From Actinomycetota bacterium (GTDB taxonomy: Bacteria > Actinomycetota > Thermoleophilia > Gaiellales > Gaiellaceae), in assembly GCA_005883235.1 (NCBI GenBank), contig VAYE01000146.1, positions 1 through 9,361 on the forward strand: 9,361 bases of DNA, in the 5' to 3' direction. A program made the position numbers and the translations under genes. The notes under the pieces were generated by a model that saw only the letters and a list, made by a program, of their open reading frames with translations, did not search any database and was not told the DNA's origin. Below are positions 1-5,471 of the stretch, one piece after another; position 1 is the stretch's first letter; every line of letters begins with the position of its first letter.

Positions 1-822
1 GACGGGCTTCGGCTCACCGGTGTGCTGGCCCTTCCAGCCCATGCGGAGAAGCATCAGGTCGCCCGCGCGCGGCGAGAGCTTCTGACCCCAGAGCAGCTTC
101 TGCGCGCCCCAGCCGATCGGCAGCTCGCGGATCGGGTGTTCCATGCAGTGCAGAACGGCCTCCGCGAAGGGCTCGGGCTGGTAGATCGGCGGCACGGGCT
201 GCGGCTGGTAGCCGATCTTCTGCCGGTCGCGGTCGAACTGCGGCGTGTTGATCGCGCCGGGCAGGACGAGCGACACGGCCACCTCGGTCCCCTCCTTCTC
301 CAGCTCGACCCTGGCCGACTCGAGGAACGTCCTGCCCGCCGCCTTCGACGAGCAATAGGCGGCCTGGAGCGGGATCCCTCGGTAGGCGAGCGCCGAGCTC
401 ACCTGGAGGAACGTGCCCTTGCTCTCCTTCAAGTGCGGGAGCGCGGCCCAGAAGCCGTAGACCATCCCGAAGAAGTTCACGTCCAGCACGCGGCGAAGCT
501 CGGCCGGCTCGAGGCGCTCCGCCTCGGCGTAGACCGTGACGATCGCGTTCGAGCAGTAGGTGTCGATCCGGCCGAAGCGGTCGATCGCCTGCTCCACCAC
601 CCGCGCCACCTCGTCCTGCACGGCGTGGTCGGCCGGGACGGCCAGCGCCTCGGAGCCCGACGCCTCGATCTCGGCCGCCGCGTTGTCGAGCGCCTCGGCG
701 TTCCGCGCCGTGACGACGACCTTCGCTCCGCGCTCCCCGGCGAGGCGCGCGATCGCGCGTCCCAGCCCGCTCGAGGCACCCGTGACGACGACGATCTGCT
801 CTCCCAGCGGCTTCCTTCGCAT
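1..822 (-). CDS. SDR family oxidoreductase, C-terminus beyond window edge
   Basis: This is a short-chain dehydrogenase/reductase, an NAD(P)-dependent enzyme that is probably cytoplasmic; its substrate cannot be told from the sequence. The frame is open for 274 codons and leaves the window without a stop. Counting from the ATG, the cofactor motif TGASSGLG is at residues 14-21, and the catalytic triad is Ser143, Tyr156 and Lys160 (YCSSK), with the usual 13-residue Ser-Tyr spacing. The structural NNAG motif is changed to SNAI (residues 91-94), which is unusual. The visible C-terminal part, with many Trp and Gly residues, matches the longer SDRs of about 300 residues. Start choice is uncertain. 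The ATG gives the usual N-terminus just before the Rossmann strand, with only a weak GGGGGAG upstream. An in-frame TTG at 855-853 has a perfect AAGGAGG 9 nt ahead and would add 11 residues. The gene diverges from tatA. Confidence 0.9.
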   Translation of the reverse strand, partial: MRRKPLGEQIVVVTGASSGLGRAIARLAGERGAKVVVTARNAEALDNAAAEIEASGSEALAVPADHAVQDEVARVVEQAIDRFGRIDTYCSNAIVTVYAEAERLEPAELRRVLDVNFFGMVYGFWAALPHLKESKGTFLQVSSALAYRGIPLQAAYCSSKAAGRTFLESARVELEKEGTEVAVSLVLPGAINTPQFDRDRQKIGYQPQPVPPIYQPEPFAEAVLHCMEHPIRELPIGWGAQKLLWGQKLSPRAGDLMLLRMGWKGQHTGEPKPV

Positions 823-861
823 TGGCTCTTGGTCTCCCCCGGACCGTCGGGCCAAACGCGC

Positions 862-871
862 TATCCTCCTT
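862..871. promoter_or_regulatory. Overlapping signals: candidate tatA -10 box (+) and SDR Shine-Dalgarno (-)
   Basis: On the plus strand TATCCT (862-867) ends 7 nt before the tatA ATG at 875. That is the arrangement of a -10 box driving a leaderless mRNA, and tatA has no Shine-Dalgarno sequence of its own. No convincing -35 box is seen. On the minus strand the same bases read AAGGAGGATA, a perfect Shine-Dalgarno sequence 9 nt before a TTG (855-853) in frame with the divergent dehydrogenase. Both motifs are plainly in the sequence. Their roles are inferred. Confidence 0.4.
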
Positions 872-874
872 GCA

Positions 875-1117
875 ATGCCGAATATCGGAACCGGCGAGAT
901 CGTCCTTCTGCTCCTGGTTGCGCTCTTGCTCTTCGGCGCGAAGCGTTTGCCGGAGATCGGACGCTCGCTCGGCAAGGGCATGCGCGAGTTCAAGGACTCC
1001 GTGACCGGCAAGGACGACGACGAGCCGCGGCAGCTCGAGTCCGCCGCCGTCGAGCCCCCGGTCGGCACGCAGGACACAACCGCGCCGGCCGCGCCCCGCG
1101 AGCGCGACACGGTTTAG
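875..1117 (+). CDS. tatA: Sec-independent protein translocase subunit TatA
   Basis: TatA is the small pore-forming subunit of the twin-arginine translocase, which moves folded proteins across the cytoplasmic membrane. The 80-residue protein has a short N-terminal transmembrane helix (about residues 4-20) with a polar Glu8 where TatA proteins carry a polar residue. The hallmark hinge FGAKRLPEIGRSLGKG follows (F20 onward), then an amphipathic helix to about residue 45 and an acidic, Pro/Ala-rich tail. The length and hinge fit TatA better than TatB. The ATG at 875 is preferred because the transmembrane segment begins right after it. No ribosome binding site is visible, but a -10-like TATCCT ends 7 nt upstream, suggesting a leaderless transcript. 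tatC follows after 111 bp containing two hairpins. Confidence 0.93.
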   Translation: MPNIGTGEIVLLLLVALLLFGAKRLPEIGRSLGKGMREFKDSVTGKDDDEPRQLESAAVEPPVGTQDTTAPAAPRERDTV

Positions 1118-1161
1118 AGCGGGTCGCCGAAGTGCAGGCGGGTCGACCGGTCGTTTCAGAC

Positions 1162-1188
1162 GGACGCCCGGGCAAAGCCCGCGCGTCC
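1162..1188 (+). repeat. Imperfect inverted repeat (hairpin 1) between tatA and tatC
   Basis: An outer stem GGACGC (1162-1167) pairs with GCGTCC (1183-1188). A single C-C mismatch follows, then an inner stem CGGGC (1169-1173) pairs with GCCCG (1177-1181) around an AAA loop. That makes about 11 GC-rich base pairs. No T-run follows, so it is not a classic intrinsic terminator. It could be an RNA hairpin that slows transcription or protects the tatA mRNA 3' end, or a small dispersed repeat. Confidence 0.6.
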
Positions 1189-1195
1189 TGATGGC

Positions 1196-1213
1196 GGCAC
1201 CGCAAGCGGTGCC
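1196..1213 (+). repeat. Perfect inverted repeat (hairpin 2) just upstream of tatC
   Basis: GGCACCGC (1196-1203) and GCGGTGCC (1206-1213) are exact reverse complements around AA, which would fold as a 7-bp stem with a CAAG loop. The sequence TTCT follows, too short a T-run for a confident terminator. The hairpin lies 7 nt after hairpin 1 and 15 nt before the tatC TTG. It could act as a weak terminator or attenuator that lowers tatC relative to tatA, or be half of a dispersed repeat unit. Confidence 0.6.
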
Positions 1214-1228
1214 TTCTGGGGATCGGGA

Positions 1229-1815
1229 TTGAAGATCCCGCGGCGCCTCGGCCACGGCGAAGAGGCGACGCTGGTCGAGCACCTCGACGAGCTTCGCACT
1301 CGGATCATCATCTCGATCGTCGCCGTGGCCGTCACGACGGCGGTGACGTTCGTCTTCCACCGCCACCTCATCCTGTGGCTCGAGCGGCCGCTGCCGGCCG
1401 ACCGGCGGCACCTGATCACCTTCGGCGTGGCCGAGCCGTTCCTGACCTCCTTCAAGATCAGCCTGATGGCGGGCTTGGCGCTCGCCTTCCCGATCCTGCT
1501 CTGGCAGCTCTGGAGCTTCCTCGCGCCCGCCTTCGAGGAGAGCTCGCAGCGGCTCGTCGCGCTCTTCGTCCTCTTCGCGAGCACGCTCCTCGCGGCCGGA
1601 ATCGCCTTCGGCTACTGGCTCGTGCTGCCGCAGGCCCTCCGCTTCCTCACGCACTACGACGACCGGCTGTACCACATCCAGATCCGGGCGCGCGACTACT
1701 TCTCCTTCGCGACCGCGGTGCTGCTGGCGTGATCCTCTACGAGGGCTCGATCTGGCTCGCCGTGCTGATGGAGCGCCGCTTCGGAGTTCGAGAAGCCGCC
1801 GCCGAGCCTTCTTGA
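1229..1815 (+). pseudogene. tatC: tatC with internal deletion and frame change
   Basis: TatC is the multi-spanning Tat subunit that recognises twin-arginine signal peptides. The first frame (1229-1732, 167 codons, TTG start, GGGGA 6 nt upstream) shows the conserved N-terminus EHLDELR (residues 17-23), first helix at about 26-43, then GVAEPF, the LLWQLWSFLAPAFEE region and the start of helix 4 (YFSFATAVLLA). It then stops at TGA 1730-1732. The next frame, from 1729, resumes at once with VILYEGSIWLAVLMERRF, the end of helix 6 and C-terminus of TatC, and stops at 1813-1815. Missing between them is the rest of helix 4 with its conserved FE-P motif, helix 5 and the start of helix 6, about 55-60 residues by comparison with the usual 240-260. 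If this was one deletion, its length is 3n+1 bases. The product should not work. It is either a real mutation or an assembly error. The final TGA overlaps the TTG start of the next gene. Confidence 0.85.
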
Positions 1816-2789
1816 CGCCCTATCCGAAGATCGAGCTGCACGTTCACCTCGAGGGAACTGTGCGCCCGGCGACGCTGCTCGAGATCGCGCGCCGAAACGA
1901 CTACCCGCTTCCGGCCGACACGGTCGAAGGCCTCGCCGAGCTGTACGAGTTCCACGACTTCGCGCACTTCATCGAGGTGTGGGTCCTGACCACGAACGCG
2001 TTGCAGACCGAACGGGACTTCCGCCAGGTCGTCGTCGACTACGCGGCCGAGGCGGCCTCGCACGGCGCGGTGTACGTCGAAGGGATCTTCTCGCCGGCCG
2101 AGCGCGCACGGCGCGGCGTCCCGTGGGACGAGATCTATTCCGGGTTCCGTGACGGCGCGGACGAGGCGCGCGAGCTCCACGGCGTCGAGATCGCGCTCAC
2201 ACCCGACATCCCGCGCGGGTTCACGCTCGACGAGGCTCGGGAGACCGTTCGGTACGCGCTTCGGTACGGGATGGCGGGCGTGGGGCTCGGAGGGCTCGAA
2301 GCCGAGTTTCCGCCGGAGCCGTACGCTGAGGTTTTTCGGAACGCGCGCGCCGAGGGGCTCGCGTCCGTGCCGCACGCCGGCGAGGTGGTGGGCCCGGTCT
2401 CGATCTGGGGCGCGCTCGACGCGCTCGAGGCCGACCGGGTGCGCCACGGTATCCGTGCGATCGAGGATCCGGCGCTCGTACGAGAGCTCGTCGCACGGCA
2501 GATCGTCCTCGACGTCTGCCCGATCTCGAACCTCCGCACCGGCGCGGTGCCATCGCTCGAGGCCCATCCGCTGCCGCGACTCCTCGAGGCAGGCGTTCTC
2601 TGCTCGATCTCGACCGACGATCCCGCCATGTTCGACACCGACCTCACGCGCGACTACGAGACCGCCCGGAGCCTCGGGCTCGATCCGCGGCGCGCCTTCG
2701 ACGCGGGCCTCGCCGGGGCTCTCCAGGACGCGGACTTCAAGGCCCACCTACGCGGGATCGGCGACTCCTACGACTGGGCGGTACCCTAG
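1812..2789 (+). CDS. Adenosine deaminase family protein
   Basis: This is a 325-residue zinc-dependent deaminase of the metallo-dependent hydrolase (TIM-barrel) superfamily, probably cytoplasmic. The metal-binding HxH is at residues 10 and 12 (ELHVHLEG) near the N-terminus. Further along are PHAGE, with a metal or catalytic His and the general-acid Glu, then RHGIRA, CPISNLRTG, and STDDPAMF carrying the metal-binding Asp. All key residues appear present. The motif GLGGLEAEFPPEP resembles actinobacterial members of this family that deaminate 6-aminodeoxyfutalosine in menaquinone synthesis, but no menaquinone gene lies nearby, so adenosine or another purine substrate is equally possible. The TTG start is chosen because HxH follows at the usual distance. 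It overlaps the tatC stop by 4 bp (TTGA), which implies translational coupling. Confidence 0.9.
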   Translation: MTPYPKIELHVHLEGTVRPATLLEIARRNDYPLPADTVEGLAELYEFHDFAHFIEVWVLTTNALQTERDFRQVVVDYAAEAASHGAVYVEGIFSPAERARRGVPWDEIYSGFRDGADEARELHGVEIALTPDIPRGFTLDEARETVRYALRYGMAGVGLGGLEAEFPPEPYAEVFRNARAEGLASVPHAGEVVGPVSIWGALDALEADRVRHGIRAIEDPALVRELVARQIVLDVCPISNLRTGAVPSLEAHPLPRLLEAGVLCSISTDDPAMFDTDLTRDYETARSLGLDPRRAFDAGLAGALQDADFKAHLRGIGDSYDWAVP

Positions 2790-2796
2790 GGCGCGA

Positions 2797-3657
2797 ATGG
2801 CCCGTGGAGCCGCGAAGCAGCGTCCCCGCCCGGCGAAGGCCGCGGCCCGCCCGCGCGCAGCACGCAAGCCTCCCGTCGCCGAGCAGACGATGTTCTTCAT
2901 GCGGCTTCGCCGCTCGACGAAGCCGATCTTCATCTTCCTCGCGCTCGTCTTCGCGCTGAGCTTCGTCTTCCTGGGAGTCGGCTCCGGCTCGTCGGGCATC
3001 GGCGACCTCCTGCGAGGGAACATCTTCGGCGGCGGCGGCGGCTCGTCCGGGACCTCGGTCGGCAAGGCGCAAGACCGTCTGAAGAAGAACCCGAACGACG
3101 CGGCGGCGTACCACGACCTCGCGCGCGCCTACGAGGCGAAGCGCGACAACACAAGGGCGATCGACGCCCTGAGCAACTACACGCGGCTCCGGCCAAGGGA
3201 CGTCAGCGGACTGACGGAGCTCGCCGCGCTCTACCTCAACCAGGCCGACGCGGCGCGACAGCAGGCCCAGGTAGCCCAGGCGCAGCTCAGCCAGGGCACG
3301 CTCTTCACGCCGGCCGTCGGCGGGAAGCTCGGCTCAGCCGTCGGGAAGAACCCGATCACCGACGCATCCACCGGGCCCGCAACCTCGGCCTTCACGACCG
3401 CCTACCAGCAGATGCAGTCCGCCTACGCCTCGGCGGTCGGCGCCTATCGCCGGGTGGCCGCGCGGACCCCGAACGACCCGACCGTCCAGCTGCAGCTCGC
3501 GAGCGCCGCCGAGACGGCAACCGACTACAAGACGGCGATCGCGGCCTACAAGCGCTTCCTCAAGCTCGCCCCGGACGACCCGAGCGCCCCGCAGGTCAGG
3601 CAGCGCATCAAGCTCCTCAAGTCGGCCCCCTCGGTCGGCGGTTCCTCGACTCGTTAG
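2797..3657 (+). CDS. Membrane-anchored tetratricopeptide repeat (TPR) protein
   Basis: The function of this 286-residue protein is not known; TPR repeats usually bind other proteins. A basic, Pro/Ala/Arg-rich N-terminus (residues 1-42) is followed by one transmembrane helix (about 43-62), then a flexible stretch with five consecutive glycines (78-82). By the positive-inside rule the basic tail is cytoplasmic and the repeats lie outside. Two TPR-like regions are visible: about 90-133 (LKKNPNDAAAYHDLARAYE) and about 214-281 (ARTPNDPTVQLQLASAAE onward). A Gln/Ala-rich, probably helical segment and a Ser/Thr-rich linker separate them. The N-terminal anchor recalls the start of SurA/PpiD-like periplasmic chaperones, but no isomerase domain is present. 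The start is 7 bp after the deaminase stop; the upstream signal is weak (AGGG, or a TACCCT 9 nt ahead). Met32 is a possible alternative start. Confidence 0.82.
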   Translation: MARGAAKQRPRPAKAAARPRAARKPPVAEQTMFFMRLRRSTKPIFIFLALVFALSFVFLGVGSGSSGIGDLLRGNIFGGGGGSSGTSVGKAQDRLKKNPNDAAAYHDLARAYEAKRDNTRAIDALSNYTRLRPRDVSGLTELAALYLNQADAARQQAQVAQAQLSQGTLFTPAVGGKLGSAVGKNPITDASTGPATSAFTTAYQQMQSAYASAVGAYRRVAARTPNDPTVQLQLASAAETATDYKTAIAAYKRFLKLAPDDPSAPQVRQRIKLLKSAPSVGGSSTR

Positions 3658-3692
3658 ACTCCGGCCGCCTTGAGTCCGCTACCGGGGGAGCG

Positions 3693-4058
3693 ATGAACTT
3701 CGACATCAAGACCGAAGAGCTTGGCGATGCGAGCTACGTCATCTCCCTCGCGGGAGAGGTCGACCTCTACACCGCGCCGGAGTTCAAGCAGCAGCTGCTG
3801 GAGGTGATCGGCCAGGGCGCGAAGCACGTGGTCGTCGACTTCTCGGACACGACCTTCATCGACTCGACGACGCTCGGGGTGCTCGTCGGCGGCGTCAAGC
3901 GGCTGCGTACCAACGACGGTCAGCTGTCGCTCGTCTGCAGCGACCGCAACATCACGAAGATCTTCGAGATCACCGGCCTCGACCGCGTCTTCACGATCTA
4001 TCCGTCGCGGAGCGAGGCGCTCGAGCAGCTCCAGTCGTCGAGCCAGCCGCCCGCGTAG
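3693..4058 (+). CDS. STAS domain anti-sigma factor antagonist
   Basis: This 121-residue single-domain protein belongs to the SpoIIAA/RsbV family. In known members the unphosphorylated form binds an anti-sigma factor kinase and frees a sigma factor, while phosphorylation of a conserved Ser switches it off. The fold is visible as the N-terminal strand YVISLAGEVDLYTAPEF (residues 15-31), then VVVDFSDTTFIDSTTLGVLVGG, where Ser58 after Asp57 is the expected phosphorylation site, then SLVCSDRNITKIFEITGLDRVF. A short Ser/Gln/Pro tail ends the protein. A strong ribosome binding site, GGGGGAG (3684-3690), sits 2 nt before the ATG. The gene is 35 bp after the TPR gene and 5 bp before the cytochrome gene, so probably co-transcribed. 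No partner kinase, phosphatase or sigma factor is in the window. Confidence 0.93.
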   Translation: MNFDIKTEELGDASYVISLAGEVDLYTAPEFKQQLLEVIGQGAKHVVVDFSDTTFIDSTTLGVLVGGVKRLRTNDGQLSLVCSDRNITKIFEITGLDRVFTIYPSRSEALEQLQSSSQPPA

Positions 4059-4063
4059 GCCCG

Positions 4064-4714
4064 GTGCGGCTTCCGCTCGCCGCCCTCCTCGCTGCCGTCG
4101 CACTCCTGGGCGCGGGCTGCGGCACGGGCGGAGTCGCTGCGGGCGGGAACACGCAGAGCGGGAAGTCGCTCTTCGTCGCCAAGTGCGCCAGCTGCCACAC
4201 GCTGGGTGCCGCGGGTGCGAACGGCAAGGTCGGGCCGAACCTAGACGAGGCCTTCGCGGCCATGCGGGCTCCAGGCAGCGACACGCACTTCGAGGACAGC
4301 ACGATCCGTCAGGTGGTCGCCGACCAGATCAAGTTTCCCGCTCAACGCGACGAGGGCGTAAACATGCCGGCCAACCTCGTCATGGGCAAGGCGGTCGACG
4401 ACGTCGCCGCGTACGTGGCGTCGGTCGCCGGCACCACGTCGTCGCTCGCGGCGGCGGCATCGGGCGGCGGAACGACGAGCACGCACGGGAAGACGATCTT
4501 CACGTCGAGCTGCGCGAGCTGTCACACGCTCGCGGCGGCGGGGGCGAGCGGGACGGTAGGCCCGAACCTCGACCAGCTCAAGCCGGCGTTCGCGCGGGTG
4601 CAGCGCCAGGTGATCAACGGCGGGGCGATCATGCCCGCCTTCAAGGGCAAGCTCACGGCCGCGCAGATCGCGGCGGTCGCGAAGTACGTCGCCTCGCACG
4701 CCGGCAAGAAGTAA
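4064..4714 (+). CDS. Diheme cytochrome c, probable lipoprotein
   Basis: This 216-residue exported electron-transfer protein carries two cytochrome c domains. The N-terminal signal (residues 1-18, hydrophobic and Ala/Leu-rich) ends at LLGAGC with Cys19. It looks like a lipobox, although Gly rather than Leu is at -3. Heme 1 binds CASCH (41-45) with Met101 (VNMPANL) as likely sixth ligand. Heme 2 binds CASCH (150-154) with Met190 (AIMPAFKG). The domains are an internal duplication: both read CASCHTLxAAGAxGxVGPNLD. A Ser/Gly/Thr-rich linker (about 123-141) joins them, and the first domain has extra sequence before its Met. The same heme-site pattern recurs in the cytochrome domain of CtaC in this window. 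It may carry electrons to the caa3 oxidase, which is inferred from proximity. The GTG start is 5 bp after the STAS stop and places the signal peptide at the N-terminus. Confidence 0.9.
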   Translation: MRLPLAALLAAVALLGAGCGTGGVAAGGNTQSGKSLFVAKCASCHTLGAAGANGKVGPNLDEAFAAMRAPGSDTHFEDSTIRQVVADQIKFPAQRDEGVNMPANLVMGKAVDDVAAYVASVAGTTSSLAAAASGGGTTSTHGKTIFTSSCASCHTLAAAGASGTVGPNLDQLKPAFARVQRQVINGGAIMPAFKGKLTAAQIAAVAKYVASHAGKK

Positions 4715-4767
4715 CGCTTTCGGCACGGTCGCGCGCGTTTCGAGCGGCTACCGTTTTCGCTCCCCGT

Positions 4768-4792
4768 GGGTGGGTGGGGGTTTGGGATGGGG
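4768..4792 (+). other. G-rich tract with G-quadruplex pattern in convergent gap
   Basis: Five runs of three or more G (4768-4770, 4772-4774, 4776-4780, 4784-4786, 4789-4792) are separated by T, T, TTT and AT. This meets the standard G3+ with 1-7 nt loop pattern and the very short loops favour a parallel quadruplex. It lies between the ends of the convergent diheme cytochrome gene and the oxidase operon, on the sense strand of the cytochrome transcript, so it could form in that mRNA and affect termination or read-through. Just before it, CGG-CTA-CCG-TTTT (4745-4757) is only a weak terminator-like hairpin. Nothing else is seen in the 93-bp gap. Confidence 0.5.
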
Positions 4793-4807
4793 CCGCCCCG
4801 CGCCCCG

Positions 4808-5461
4808 CTACCGAACCTCTTCGCGCTCGGCCTCCAGGTCGACCACGACGTGCGTGATCGGCACCGCGAAGCGCTCGCGCGCGCCGCTCACGACGCCTCG
4901 CTCGAGCCAGTGCGAGCGGCCCTCCGGGTGGGTCGAGATGATGATCTCGTCGGCCCCGAACGTCCGCAGGGCGTCCTCGATCGCCTGCAGCGGCTCGCCG
5001 TCGCCGACCTCGCCACGCGCCTGGATGCCGGCCGAGCGCAGACGCCCGAGACTCGCGTCCAGCCGCTTCTGCGCCGCCGCACGCGCCTCGTCCTCGTCCG
5101 AGGCCCAATGCCTGAGCGGCGAGTTCAACGCGGGCGTCACGACGAGCACCTCCGCGCGATAGCCCTCGGTCTTCTCGCGGATGCAGTCGCGAAGCGTTCC
5201 ACCGCCGACCGTCTCGTTCGCGATCACGAGGATCCGCCGGGCGTCGGCGGCCGACTGCCGCGTCGGCCTCGTCCGCACCGGCGCCTCGGTGCGCCGCGCG
5301 TGGAGCCACCAGCCGAGCACGGCCGCGCTCAGGACGATGAAGACCGCCAGGCCGACCCAGCGCCCGCCGAGCGCCGTCGCCAGCACGATCGCCGCGAAGT
5401 AGGCGACGGTGGCGAGGAGGAACCTGAACGCCTCGGCTTCGCTTCGCAGCGGGTTGATCAC
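4808..5461 (-). CDS. Membrane-anchored universal-stress-like (Usp-like) protein
   Basis: This 217-residue protein of unknown role is the last gene of the oxidase operon. Two transmembrane helices (about residues 13-31 and 35-53) are followed by a basic linker and one Usp-like alpha/beta domain (about 75-210). The domain starts RILVIANETVGGGTL (76-90) and near its end has IIISTHPEGRSHWLER and VPITHVVVDLE. Both signatures recur in the two-domain protein at 6068-6919. In ordinary Usp domains the second region reads G-x2-G-x9-G(S/T) and binds ATP; here Ser and Pro replace the first two glycines, so ATP binding of the usual type is doubtful. The two-helix segment could act as a small extra oxidase subunit (position of CtaF/subunit IV), which is speculative. 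The GTG start is 10 bp after the ctaE stop, and a GAGG overlapping that stop could serve as ribosome binding site. Confidence 0.8.
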   Translation of the reverse strand: MINPLRSEAEAFRFLLATVAYFAAIVLATALGGRWVGLAVFIVLSAAVLGWWLHARRTEAPVRTRPTRQSAADARRILVIANETVGGGTLRDCIREKTEGYRAEVLVVTPALNSPLRHWASDEDEARAAAQKRLDASLGRLRSAGIQARGEVGDGEPLQAIEDALRTFGADEIIISTHPEGRSHWLERGVVSGARERFAVPITHVVVDLEAEREEVR

Positions 5462-5471
5462 GCCAGGCGCC

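Noticed and set aside
14..1675. Long minus-strand open frame of 553 codons across the dehydrogenase, tatA and tatC
   Set aside because: It is opposite or out of frame with well-supported genes, its translation is Arg/Gly/Glu-rich low-complexity sequence, and long shadow frames are expected at this GC content.
1729..1732. Programmed frameshift in tatC
   Set aside because: No slippery heptamer was noticed at the junction, and about 55 residues of conserved TatC sequence are missing, which a frameshift cannot restore.
2782..2799. Separate promoter for the TPR gene (TACCCT 9 nt before its ATG)
   Set aside because: The spacing is longer than for a typical leaderless start, no -35 box is seen, and the 7-bp gap to the deaminase fits simple co-transcription.
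4742..4762. Intrinsic terminator after the diheme cytochrome gene
   Set aside because: Only a 3-bp CGG/CCG core, or a 5-bp GAGCG/CGCTC stem with an 11-nt loop, can form, and the T-run is short and within the stem. It is too weak to call.
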